Below, piece after piece: positions 33,350 to 41,568 of a DNA stretch of 58,225 bases. The stretch covers positions 1 through 58,225 of the forward strand of contig JACRII010000167.1 in assembly GCA_016235875.1 (NCBI GenBank). The letters run 5' to 3'. How positions within the stretch are numbered: the first letter of the stretch is position 1; every line of letters starts with the position of its first letter. A model generated the notes under the pieces. The model ran no database searches. It was not told the DNA's origin and saw nothing but the letters and a program-made list of their open reading frames with translations. This stretch comes from Planctomycetota bacterium (GTDB lineage: Bacteria; Planctomycetota; Brocadiia; Brocadiales; Brocadiaceae). Made by a program: the position numbers and the translations under genes.

Positions 33350-35008
33350 TTGCGCAGTGATAAAATTACTAAGGGACTCGAACGTGTTCCGGCTCGGGCG
33401 CTCTTATATGCAACAGGTCTTAATAGAGAAGATTTAGGCAAACCGTTTATTGGGATTGCAAGCAGCTTTACAGATCTCATTCCCGGTCATATACACATGC
33501 GGTCGCTGGAAAGAGCGATTGAAAAAGGAATCCATGCGGGTGGTGGGATTAGCTTTATCTTTGGTGTTCCGGGTATTTGTGATGGAATTGCAATGGGACA
33601 CGAAGGAATGAATTATTCACTTGCATCGAGAGACCTTATTGCCGACATTATCGAATGTGTAGTAAGTGCCCACTGCCTGGACGGGCTGGTAATGTTGACA
33701 AACTGTGATAAGATTACTCCAGGGATGTTGATGGGCGCTGCCAGACTAGACATTCCAGGGATTGTTGTGACTGCCGGTCCGATGATTTCCGGTCGATCTG
33801 GGAAACAGAAGCTGTCTTTAGTAAAAGACACCTTTGAAGCGGTGGGAAGAAGGCGTAAAGGGGAGATTACAGATGAGCAATTATCCTGCCTTGAGATGGA
33901 GGCATGTCCGGGTCCTGGTTCATGTCAGGGACTTTACACCGCGAATACCATGGCGTGTGTGTCTGAAGCGTTAGGGATGTCTTTGCCACGGTGTGCAGCA
34001 GCATTGGCAATTTCTTCTGAGAAAGAGCGGATTGCTTATAAAAGTGGACAGCAGATTGTGGAATTGGTTAGAAAGGGCGTTACCGCCAGAAAAATTATGA
34101 CTCAAAAAGCCTTTGAGAATGCCATTATGATTGATATGGCGCTCGGTGGCTCTACAAATTCATGTTTACATATTCCTGCGATTGCTAAAGAGGCGGGGGT
34201 AGAAATTGATTTGAAGTTGTGTGACACGATTAGTGCGAAAACTCCCCATATAACAAGCTTGCAGCCAGGGGGTGAATATTTACTGGAAGATTTATATTAT
34301 GCGGGTGGGATTCCTGCTGTCATGAAGCGTTTTTATAACGACTTAAACGACGGTTTATCGGTTAGTGGTTTGAGTATAAAAGAAATAGCAAAGAAAGCAG
34401 AGGTTTGTGACGAAGATATTATCCGTACAAAAGAAAAGGCGTATCATAAGGAAGGTGGAATTGCCGTTTTGTATGGAAGCTTGTCGCCAAATGGCGCTGT
34501 AATTAAACAGAGTGCTGTATCCGAGAAGATGATGCAGTTTCGGGGTAAGGCAAAGGTGTTTGACGGTGAAGAAACGGCGATGAAGGCTATTATGAATTCG
34601 CAGATCAAAGAAGGTATGGTTGTAGTGATAAGATACGAGGGGCCGCGTGGGGGGCCGGGGATGAGAGAAATGTTGGCGCCCACGGCAGCGCTTGTAGGAA
34701 TGGGCTTGGGGGAATCAGTGGCATTGGTTACCGACGGGCGTTTTTCTGGAGGTACCCAGGGACCTTGCATTGGACACGTGTCTCCTGAAGCAATGGTTGG
34801 TGGTCCTATTGCGATGGTGGAGGATGGTGACGAAATAGTTATAGACATACCAAATCGGAAATTAGATATAAATATTACAGAAGAATTGCTCGCAAAGCGT
34901 AAAGCGAAATGGACACCTCCTAAACCAAAGATAGCACAGGGCATGCTTGCTCGTTATGCAAGATGTGTGACGTCTGCGGATAAGGGGGCGGTGTTAGCAG
35001 CAGGATAG
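33350..35008 (+). CDS. ilvD: Dihydroxy-acid dehydratase
   Basis: Fe-S dehydratase of valine, leucine and isoleucine synthesis, about 552 residues. Cluster cysteines and active-site segments are visible: [74 protein letters not shown] and [24 protein letters not shown] 33350, with GGAG nine bases ahead, yields [24 protein letters not shown], the standard family N-terminus. Upstream starts (TTG 33308, ATG 33317, ATG 33323) would leave almost no leader after the promoter. It stands alone, with no other branched-chain genes beside it. Confidence 0.95.
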   Translation: MRSDKITKGLERVPARALLYATGLNREDLGKPFIGIASSFTDLIPGHIHMRSLERAIEKGIHAGGGISFIFGVPGICDGIAMGHEGMNYSLASRDLIADIIECVVSAHCLDGLVMLTNCDKITPGMLMGAARLDIPGIVVTAGPMISGRSGKQKLSLVKDTFEAVGRRRKGEITDEQLSCLEMEACPGPGSCQGLYTANTMACVSEALGMSLPRCAAALAISSEKERIAYKSGQQIVELVRKGVTARKIMTQKAFENAIMIDMALGGSTNSCLHIPAIAKEAGVEIDLKLCDTISAKTPHITSLQPGGEYLLEDLYYAGGIPAVMKRFYNDLNDGLSVSGLSIKEIAKKAEVCDEDIIRTKEKAYHKEGGIAVLYGSLSPNGAVIKQSAVSEKMMQFRGKAKVFDGEETAMKAIMNSQIKEGMVVVIRYEGPRGGPGMREMLAPTAALVGMGLGESVALVTDGRFSGGTQGPCIGHVSPEAMVGGPIAMVEDGDEIVIDIPNRKLDINITEELLAKRKAKWTPPKPKIAQGMLARYARCVTSADKGAVLAAG

Positions 35009-35061
35009 AAAACGTCTTGCGGGGTGTTTTGCGTATTTAAAACCTTCTGTAACAGGATTGC

Positions 35062-35135
35062 TACCCGGTGGTGTAATGGTAACACTAGAGATTTTGGTTC
35101 TCTCATTGGAGGTTCGAGTCCTCCCCGGGTAGCCA
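35062..35135 (+). tRNA. tRNA-Gln (anticodon TTG)
   Basis: The cloverleaf folds cleanly: acceptor TACCCGG/CCGGGTA, D arm GTGT...ACAC, anticodon stem AGAGA/TCTCT with loop TTTTGGT (anticodon TTG at 35094-35096), T arm GGAGG-TTCGAGT-CCTCC. U1-A72 and discriminator G73 are glutamine identity features. CCA is encoded. Confidence 0.97.
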
Positions 35136-35184
35136 TTTATTTTATAGGTGGAGAAGTTTATTTAATTTTTGCATTTTTTATTGA

Positions 35185-36180
35185 ATGTCATGGATGATGG
35201 GAAAAGTCACGGCGGTCATTCTTGCCGCGGGAAAAGGGACGCGGATGCGGTCTGCCAGGCACAAGGTGCTCCATGAGGTATGTGGAATTACCCTTTTGGA
35301 ATGTGTGATTGAGGCTGTGCAAAATGCAGAAATTCCGGAGATAATGGTAGTTGTAGGAGATAAAAAAGAAGAAGTAAGAGATAGCCTTAAGGGGGTATCT
35401 GTCGAAATCGTAGAACAACGGGAACAATTGGGGACTGCGCACGCCGTTTTGTCTGCCAGTCACCTTCTTTCCGGCCTGACGGATGTCGTCGTGGTGTTAA
35501 ATGGGGATGCTCCTCTTATTAAGACGCAGACGCTGAAAGGACTGATTGCAGCACACATAGAGGCTGATGCAGATTTGACATTATTGACAGCCTTCTTGGA
35601 CAGACCTGAAGGATATGGCCGGATTTTAAGAGACGCTCATAGGCGTATAAAAGGAATTATAGAAGAGAGCGAAGCGAGCGCAGAAGAATTACAAATAAAA
35701 GAAATCAACGTAGGTATGTATGTTTTTAAGGTAAAATCCCTTTTGGAGGGTTTAAGCGAAATAGCGCCCCGGAATAAAAAAGGTGAGTTTTATTTGACTG
35801 ATATTATTTCGATCTTTTACCGTAAGGAAAAGAAAATCGAGGGGCTTGAGAGTATAAATACCACTGAAGTGTTAGGGATAAATACCCAGGGGGAGTTGGC
35901 GGCTGTCAACCAAATAAGACGCGATGAAATTGTGCGTTATTTTATGGATAAAGGTATAACCATAGTTGACCCTGCAAGTACGTTTATTGAAAATCGCGTC
36001 GAGATCGGCGAGGGAACAAAGGTATATCCTTTTACTTATATTTGTAAAAATGTAGTTATTGGCCAACGATGTTGTATCGGACCTTTCGCATATATAAAGG
36101 CAGATGTAAAGATAGAGGATGATATGGAGGTTTCTGGTATGATGGACAAAACAGGTCTTTTTTCTAGGATAGAAGGATAA
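35185..36180 (+). CDS. GlmU-type uridylyltransferase with truncated acetyltransferase domain
   Basis: 331 residues. The N-terminal nucleotidyltransferase is complete: VTAVILAAGKGTRMRS, EQREQLGTAHAVL, VVVLNGDAPLI, GYGRILRD, EINVGMYVFK and a NKKGEFYLTDII segment. After about residue 235 only a short left-handed beta-helix remains (VEIGEGTKVYPFTYICKNVVIG...), ending at SRIEG where E. coli GlmU (456 residues) continues for about 120 more with the acetyl-CoA active site. It thus probably makes UDP-GlcNAc from GlcNAc-1-P but cannot do the acetyl step. The order glmU-prs-rplY-pth is conserved in many bacteria. Several in-frame ATGs compete for the start. Confidence 0.85.
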   Translation: MSWMMGKVTAVILAAGKGTRMRSARHKVLHEVCGITLLECVIEAVQNAEIPEIMVVVGDKKEEVRDSLKGVSVEIVEQREQLGTAHAVLSASHLLSGLTDVVVVLNGDAPLIKTQTLKGLIAAHIEADADLTLLTAFLDRPEGYGRILRDAHRRIKGIIEESEASAEELQIKEINVGMYVFKVKSLLEGLSEIAPRNKKGEFYLTDIISIFYRKEKKIEGLESINTTEVLGINTQGELAAVNQIRRDEIVRYFMDKGITIVDPASTFIENRVEIGEGTKVYPFTYICKNVVIGQRCCIGPFAYIKADVKIEDDMEVSGMMDKTGLFSRIEG

Positions 36181-36182
36181 AT

Positions 36183-37151
36183 ATGGATAAGAAAAGAAGG
36201 CTGGAGGAAATAAATCACTTAAAGATTTTTTCAGGAAATGCAAATCCTGCTCTGGCAAGGAAAATTTGCGAACACCTGTCGATTCAACTGGGAAACGCTT
36301 ATGTGGGCCGTTTTCCCGATGGTGAAATTGATCTGAAGGTAAATGAGGATGTTCGTGGTGCCGACGTGTTTTTGGTGCAACCGACATGTCCGCCTGTTAA
36401 TGAGAATTTGACAGAACTGCTTATATTTATAGATTGTCTGAAAAGGGCATCGGCTGCGCGTATTACGGCAGTATTACCGTATTATGGGTATGCAAGAAAA
36501 GACAGAAAAGACGAGGGGCGAGTGCCCATAACGGCAAAATTAGTTGCGAACATTATAACTGAAGCAGGCGCCGATCGTGTGCTTACGGTCGATTTGCATG
36601 CTGCCCAAATCCAGGGTTTTTTTGATATCCCTGTAGATCATTTACTTGCCTTTCCTGTAATATCAAAATATTTCGAGAGGTTGGCTTCAGCAGACCTGGT
36701 GGTGGTGACGCCAGACGTTGGGGGTATAAAACTGGCCAGAAATTATTCCAAGAAATTGGGGATAAAGATGGCCATCGTGGATAAGCGAAGGGTAGGGCCT
36801 GATGAAACGGAAATTGGATTCGTAATAGGCGACGTAGCGAATAAAAATGTGGTAATGATTGATGATTTAATTGCTACGGGAGGCTCGATTGCTCAGGCAG
36901 CGAATGTACTCAAAGAACGGGGTGCAAAAGATATTTATGTGGGTGCGACCCATCCTGTGTTCTGTGGGTCTGCAGTAGAAAAACTGTCAGCTGCGCCCAT
37001 TAAGGAAATCGTGGTAACCGATACGATACCTCTTTCTGAAAAGGCAAAAGGATTGAATGATAAAATAAAGGTATTGTCTATTTCCGAACTTTTAGGAGAT
37101 GCGATAATGAGAATTCACCGCCATGAATCGGTGAGTTCTCTGTTTGTTTAA
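36183..37151 (+). CDS. prs: Ribose-phosphate pyrophosphokinase
   Basis: Makes PRPP from ribose-5-phosphate and ATP for purine, pyrimidine, NAD, His and Trp synthesis. 322 residues, full length. Motifs include FSGNANPALARKICEHL, GRFPDGEIDLKVNEDVRG, YYGYARKDRKDEGRVPITAK, DLHAAQIQGFFDIPVDHL and the PRPP loop VVMIDDLIATGGS. It begins 2 bases after the glmU-like stop, in a tight operon ahead of rplY; PRPP use by NadC and TrpE links it to other genes in the window. Confidence 0.98.
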   Translation: MDKKRRLEEINHLKIFSGNANPALARKICEHLSIQLGNAYVGRFPDGEIDLKVNEDVRGADVFLVQPTCPPVNENLTELLIFIDCLKRASAARITAVLPYYGYARKDRKDEGRVPITAKLVANIITEAGADRVLTVDLHAAQIQGFFDIPVDHLLAFPVISKYFERLASADLVVVTPDVGGIKLARNYSKKLGIKMAIVDKRRVGPDETEIGFVIGDVANKNVVMIDDLIATGGSIAQAANVLKERGAKDIYVGATHPVFCGSAVEKLSAAPIKEIVVTDTIPLSEKAKGLNDKIKVLSISELLGDAIMRIHRHESVSSLFV

Positions 37152-37179
37152 TAAATTTTGTTTTTGGGAGTAAAAATAG

Positions 37180-37833
37180 ATGAAAATTTTAGAATTAAAG
37201 GCGGAAAAAAGAACGACAAAGGGTAGTAAGGCTGTTAAAAAGCTTAGAGATTCCGGACAAATCCCGGCTATATTATATGGGCATAAACAGGATAATGTTA
37301 TGCTCTGTTTGAATGAGCACGATTTTACGCGCATTCTTCATACGGGGACAAGGATGATTAATTTAACCGTTGATAATAAGAAAGAATCTGCGCTTATAAA
37401 GGATGTTCAATATGATAATATCTTAGACTGTGTACTTCATGTAGATTTCTCGCGGATTGATTTGACGGAAAGGGTAAAACTGCGGGTGTCAATTGAGTTA
37501 CACGGAGAGTCTGTAGGAGTGAAGGAAGGCGGTGTGTTAACCCACGTTATGAAGGACGTAGAAATAGAATGTCTTCCAACGGCTATTCCTGAGAAAATAA
37601 AAGTAAACATATCTGAGCTGGGAGTGGGTAAGGCGATTCACGTTAAGGAATTGCCCGTACTGGAAGGTATTCAATATATATCAGACCCTGAATCAGTCGT
37701 TACCTCTGTGCACCAGATTGTAGAAGCTAAGGCTGTACCAGAAGAGGAGTTGCTGGCCGAACCAGAAGTTATTACCAAGAAGCCAAAAGAGGGAGAAGAA
37801 GAAGTTGCTGCGGAGTCTGCGAAAAAGACTTAA
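37180..37833 (+). CDS. rplY: 50S ribosomal protein L25/CTC form
   Basis: 5S rRNA-binding protein of the large subunit, long (CTC/TL5) form of 217 residues. The N-terminal L25 domain (about 1-92) has KTTKGSKAVKKLRDSGQIPAILYGH and the HVDFSRID transition. The C-terminal TL5 domain (about 93-185) has GVKEGGVLTHVMKDVEIECLPTAIPE, and an acidic-basic tail ends it. In the operon between prs and pth, the common order. Confidence 0.95.
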   Translation: MKILELKAEKRTTKGSKAVKKLRDSGQIPAILYGHKQDNVMLCLNEHDFTRILHTGTRMINLTVDNKKESALIKDVQYDNILDCVLHVDFSRIDLTERVKLRVSIELHGESVGVKEGGVLTHVMKDVEIECLPTAIPEKIKVNISELGVGKAIHVKELPVLEGIQYISDPESVVTSVHQIVEAKAVPEEELLAEPEVITKKPKEGEEEVAAESAKKT

Positions 37834-37847
37834 CGTGGTATGTGCTC

Positions 37848-38402
37848 ATGAAGATTATTGTTGGTCTGGGCAATCCTGGGGAAAAGTATTTAAAGACGCG
37901 ACACAATTTGGGTTTTATGGTAATAGACCGGCTTGCGCAGCAACTTGAAACGGGGTGTATTCAAAAAAAATTCCAGTCCCTTTTTTGTAAGAAGTCTGTG
38001 GAACAGGAAGACGTTATCCTGTTAAAACCGCTGACATTTATGAATTTGAGCGGGGTTGCTGTGAAAGAGGCCGTAGATATGTATAAATGCCCCTTGCAGG
38101 ATCTCATGGTCATATGCGATGATCTGGATATTCCGGTGGGGAAAATACGTATTAGACGCAGTGGTGGGTGCGGGGGACATCGTGGACTAGAATCCATCGC
38201 AGGCCGCTTGGGTTCTACGGATTTTTCTCGGTTAAAGATTGGGATCGGGCGACCTGCAGATAGGGAGCCAAGCGATTACGTCCTCTCCGTATTTTCTAAA
38301 GAAGAAGAGCACATGACAACGGAGGCTATCGAAGAGGCTTGTGAGGCATTGAAAACCTGGGTGTTCGAAGGCATCGAGGCTTGTATGAATAAATTTAATT
38401 GA
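37848..38402 (+). CDS. pth: Peptidyl-tRNA hydrolase
   Basis: Releases tRNA from dropped-off peptidyl-tRNA. About 184 residues, standard length. The N-terminal GLGNPGEKYLKTRHNLGFMVIDRL carries catalytic Asn and His; FMNLSGVAV, ICDDLDIPVGKIRIRRSGGCGGHRGLESI and FSRLKIGIGRP follow in order. ATG 37848 is chosen over the in-frame GTG at 37842 because it gives the family N-terminus MKIIVGLGNPG. It is the last gene before a 76-base gap to rpsF. Confidence 0.97.
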   Translation: MKIIVGLGNPGEKYLKTRHNLGFMVIDRLAQQLETGCIQKKFQSLFCKKSVEQEDVILLKPLTFMNLSGVAVKEAVDMYKCPLQDLMVICDDLDIPVGKIRIRRSGGCGGHRGLESIAGRLGSTDFSRLKIGIGRPADREPSDYVLSVFSKEEEHMTTEAIEEACEALKTWVFEGIEACMNKFN

Positions 38403-38478
38403 CCTTTTGGTGTGTATATAAAGGTATAAAACAGTTTTGTATTTTATAGTATAAATGTCAAAGTAGGAGGAATAGAAT

Positions 38479-38895
38479 TTGAGGATGTACGAAGGGTTGT
38501 TTTTAATTGATAATGCGCGTGCCACCACAGAGTGGGATAATGTGGTCAAACACATTCATGATATTCTGCAAAAGAACGGTGCGGAGATACTAAAAACCGA
38601 AAAGTGGGGTGAAAAAAAATTGGCATATAAAGTCAAAGGTCACAAGCGCGGGACGTACCTGTTGATCCATTTTAATGCTAAAAATTCAGCCATCGCAACG
38701 GTTAGAAGGGATTTCCACCTTTCTGATTATGTTGTGCGTTTTTTGATTGTAAAAGACGATAAGATTGAAGATTTGTCTCAGATAGGCGCCGTTGTGCCAG
38801 CAGTAGAAAAGGATGTTGATAAAATACCTGAGATACCGGTCGTTGATATATCGGCTGAAAACGCGGTGCCTGTTAAACTTGCAGAAGAAGCATAG
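38479..38895 (+). CDS. rpsF: 30S ribosomal protein S6
   Basis: Small-subunit protein that pairs with S18. 138 residues with a C-terminal extension beyond the 100-residue core. Core features are MRMYEGLFLIDN, KTEKWGEKKLAYKVKGHKRGTYLLIHFNA and VRFLIVKDD. TTG 38479 has AGGAGG eight bases upstream; ATG 38485 would leave a spacing of 14, so TTG is favoured. First gene of the rpsF-ssb-rpsR-rplI block. The acidic tail (VEKDVDKIPEIPVV...) is longer than usual. Confidence 0.95.
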   Translation: MRMYEGLFLIDNARATTEWDNVVKHIHDILQKNGAEILKTEKWGEKKLAYKVKGHKRGTYLLIHFNAKNSAIATVRRDFHLSDYVVRFLIVKDDKIEDLSQIGAVVPAVEKDVDKIPEIPVVDISAENAVPVKLAEEA

Positions 38896-39006
38896 GATTT
38901 TAAGACGCATGCCGTACTTTGTGGTTCACAAAACCTGATAGAGATTCTATATAAAAATGAATTTGTAAAGTAATTATTACATAGGTTTTTTCGTAGGAGT
39001 TGAGGT

Positions 39007-39447
39007 ATGGCAAGTCTTAATAAAGTGTTTCTTATGGGGAATCTCACCCGAGACCCGGAGTTGAGATACACCCCGGCAGGATTGGCGGTTGCAAGCTTTG
39101 GAATAGCGATAAATAGCGCGTGGACTGCCAAAAGTGGAGAAAAAAAGGAAGAAGTGTGTTACGTTGATATCAGTATCTTCGGACGCAGGGCAGAAGTTGT
39201 AGGAGAATATTTCAGCAAAGGGAATCCGATTTTTATTGAAGGTCGTTTGCAATTTAATCAATGGGAAACTAAGGATGGACAAAAACGAAGTACGCTCCGT
39301 GTTGTTGCTGATAATTTCCAATTCATTGGAGTCTCTGCAAAACGCCCTGGAGGAGAAACTGGCTCATCATCCAAAGAGGGTAAATCACCCGACATGATGC
39401 CCGAAGATGTGAATCTTGATATTAACAATGAAGAAATTCCATTTTAG
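39007..39447 (+). CDS. ssb: Single-stranded DNA-binding protein
   Basis: OB-fold protein of 146 residues protecting single-stranded DNA in replication and repair. The N-terminus SLNKVFLMGNLTRDPELRYTP, then VASFGIAINSAW and IFIEGRLQFNQWETKDGQKRSTLRVVADNFQFI, are typical. A flexible linker leads to the acidic tip NEEIPF, the conserved protein-interaction tail. Placed between rpsF and rpsR as in many bacteria. Confidence 0.98.
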   Translation: MASLNKVFLMGNLTRDPELRYTPAGLAVASFGIAINSAWTAKSGEKKEEVCYVDISIFGRRAEVVGEYFSKGNPIFIEGRLQFNQWETKDGQKRSTLRVVADNFQFIGVSAKRPGGETGSSSKEGKSPDMMPEDVNLDINNEEIPF

Positions 39448-39509
39448 TCTTGTCCTCGTGAAAACGGGGAATAGTTTTATAGAGTTTTTTATAAAAGGAT
39501 AAATGATGT

Positions 39510-39731
39510 ATGAGTAAAAAAGAGTTTAATAAAACGAGTAAGTGTCGGTTTTGTAGGATGGGTGTCGATGAAGTGGATTACAAAGATTCGATATATTTAC
39601 CGAAGCTTGCAACTTCTCAAGGAAAGCTTTTTTCCAGAAAGCGTTCTGGAAACTGTGCCCATCACCAGCATTCGGTAAAGGTTTCTATTAAAAGGGCGAG
39701 GTTTATGGCACTACTTCCGTATGTGGCCTAG
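39510..39731 (+). CDS. rpsR: 30S ribosomal protein S18
   Basis: 73 residues, binds S6 on the platform of the small subunit. CRFCRMGVDEVDYKD with its Cys-x2-Cys, the segment LPKLATSQGKLFSRKRSGNCAHHQHSVKVSIKRARFMALLPYV and overall length are diagnostic. The Cys pairs suggest the zinc-binding (C+) version of the protein. It precedes rplI by 12 bases. Confidence 0.96.
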   Translation: MSKKEFNKTSKCRFCRMGVDEVDYKDSIYLPKLATSQGKLFSRKRSGNCAHHQHSVKVSIKRARFMALLPYVA

Positions 39732-39743
39732 GAGGATATAATC

Positions 39744-40211
39744 ATGGAATTGTTGTTGAAGAAAAATGTAGATAAGCTTGGCAGAATTGGCGACGTTGTG
39801 AAAGTAAAGGAGGGGTATGCCAGAAATTATTTGCTGCCCAAAGGGTTAGCAACAAATGTTTCTCCTGCCAATTTAAAGCAGATAGAAAAAGAAAAGGTAA
39901 AGATGGAGTTACTGTTGAAGGAAGAGAGGGGGCGGTTGATGGGGGTATTAGAAAAACTTTCTACAGCTTCCTGCACGATTCCTGCAAAGGCAAATGAAGA
40001 AGGTAAGCTCTTCGGTTCTGTCACGTCCGTTCATATCGCAGAGGCAATGGCAAAGGGAGGATATCCCGTAAATGAAGAGATGGTGAAATTGGATAGTCCA
40101 ATAAAAGTCTGCGGTGAATTTGATGTCACGATTGCACTGAATATAGAAATGCAAACAAAGTGTAAAGTGACGGTGGTGAATGAGGATGTGGTTCAGTCAG
40201 AGAAGACATAG
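39744..40211 (+). CDS. rplI: 50S ribosomal protein L9
   Basis: 155 residues. The N-terminal rRNA-binding domain MELLLKKNVDKLGRIGDVVKVKEGYARNYLLPKGLA is canonical; a long connecting helix (about 40-75) and the C-terminal domain (EGKLFGSVTSVHIAEAM) follow. AGGAGG stands nine bases before the ATG. Next gene is dnaB, the usual neighbour. Confidence 0.98.
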   Translation: MELLLKKNVDKLGRIGDVVKVKEGYARNYLLPKGLATNVSPANLKQIEKEKVKMELLLKEERGRLMGVLEKLSTASCTIPAKANEEGKLFGSVTSVHIAEAMAKGGYPVNEEMVKLDSPIKVCGEFDVTIALNIEMQTKCKVTVVNEDVVQSEKT

Positions 40212-40233
40212 TTTCTTTTTAAGGTAGCGACTG

Positions 40234-41568
40234 ATGGTTGTTGAGTCCATACTTGAACGCACGATGCCTCAAAGTATTGAGGCAGAGATGAGTGTCCTGG
40301 GTGCAATGATACTGGATAACGAGGTTATTAGCCTGGTTATACCCATATTGAATAAGCTGAGTTTTTACAAAACGGCACACCAGGAACTATATCAGGCAAT
40401 AGTCGATGTCTATGATAAGGGACAGCCGGTTGATTTAGTTGTTCTTAGAGAAGAACTAAAAAAGCGTTCGCTGTTGGAAAAAGTTGGCGGTGTGGAATAC
40501 TTGATGGAATTAGAGGAGGCCGTCCCTACAATAGGAAATGTAGAATATTATGCGAATATAGTACGTGAAAAAGCTATAAAAAGAAATCTGATCGAGGTTG
40601 CAGCTACCATACAAAAACAATCCTTCGAAGAGTCCACAGATACCGAGCATTTGTTGGATGCCTCGGAACGGGCTATCTTTGATATCACCCAAAAGAAATT
40701 TAATACCGCATCTACAAAGTTAAACGAAATCCTCAAAGAAACATTCAGCCGCATTGAAAATTTACATGACAGACAAAGCAGATTGACAGGATTGTCTGCC
40801 GGATTTTACGATTTGGACGATCTTACCTGTGGATTGCAACCCTCAGAGCTTATTATCGTCGCTGCAAGGCCGAGTATGGGAAAGACGAGCATTGTGCTGA
40901 ATATTGTTGAACACGTTGGGGTGGTAGAGAAGAAACCGGTTGTGATATTTTCCTTAGAAATGTCAGCACAGCAGGTGGCGCAAAATATGCTTTGCTCGCA
41001 TGCGCGGATAGATGCGCACAAACTGCGCATGGGTTTTTTAGATGATAAACAGTGGAGTGATCTTTCTTATGGACTTGGTTCGCTTTCTGAAGCGCCGATT
41101 TTTATAGACGATACCCCTGGTCTTACGGTGCTGGAAATACGCGCAAAGGCACGCAGGTTGAAGGCACAATATGATATTCAACTGGTTGCGGTGGATTATT
41201 TACAGTTAATGGAGTCCTCGCGAGCGGAGAACCGCCAGCAGGAAATTTCAGTAATTTCAAGAGGTTTAAAATCACTTGCCAGAGAATTGAAGATACCGGT
41301 AATTGCTGTATCACAATTAAATAGGTCTGTGGAATCAAGAGAGGGGCACAGGCCCAGGATGTCAGACTTACGTGAATCGGGATCTCTCGAACAGGATGCA
41401 GATGTTATTGCCCTTTTGCACAGAGATAATTATTATGATCCTGATAAGGATAATACAGCAGAGCTGATTATTGCAAAACAGCGCAATGGACCGACAGGAG
41501 TGATAAAATTGACGTTTCGGTCACATTTTATGCGTTTTGAGAGTTTAGCATCCATAGGTAACAAATGA
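40234..41568 (+). CDS. dnaB: Replicative DNA helicase DnaB
   Basis: Hexameric 5'-3' helicase of the replisome. 444 residues. The N-terminal domain begins MPQSIEAEMSVLGAMILDNEV; the RecA-like core has Walker A AARPSMGKTSI, the Walker B region LVAVDYLQLM, then SRGLKSLARELKIPVIAVSQLNRSVE and DLRESGSLEQDADVIALLHRDNYY. Its TGA overlaps the bamA ATG (ATGA), linking replication and envelope genes in one transcript. Confidence 0.98.
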   Translation: MVVESILERTMPQSIEAEMSVLGAMILDNEVISLVIPILNKLSFYKTAHQELYQAIVDVYDKGQPVDLVVLREELKKRSLLEKVGGVEYLMELEEAVPTIGNVEYYANIVREKAIKRNLIEVAATIQKQSFEESTDTEHLLDASERAIFDITQKKFNTASTKLNEILKETFSRIENLHDRQSRLTGLSAGFYDLDDLTCGLQPSELIIVAARPSMGKTSIVLNIVEHVGVVEKKPVVIFSLEMSAQQVAQNMLCSHARIDAHKLRMGFLDDKQWSDLSYGLGSLSEAPIFIDDTPGLTVLEIRAKARRLKAQYDIQLVAVDYLQLMESSRAENRQQEISVISRGLKSLARELKIPVIAVSQLNRSVESREGHRPRMSDLRESGSLEQDADVIALLHRDNYYDPDKDNTAELIIAKQRNGPTGVIKLTFRSHFMRFESLASIGNK

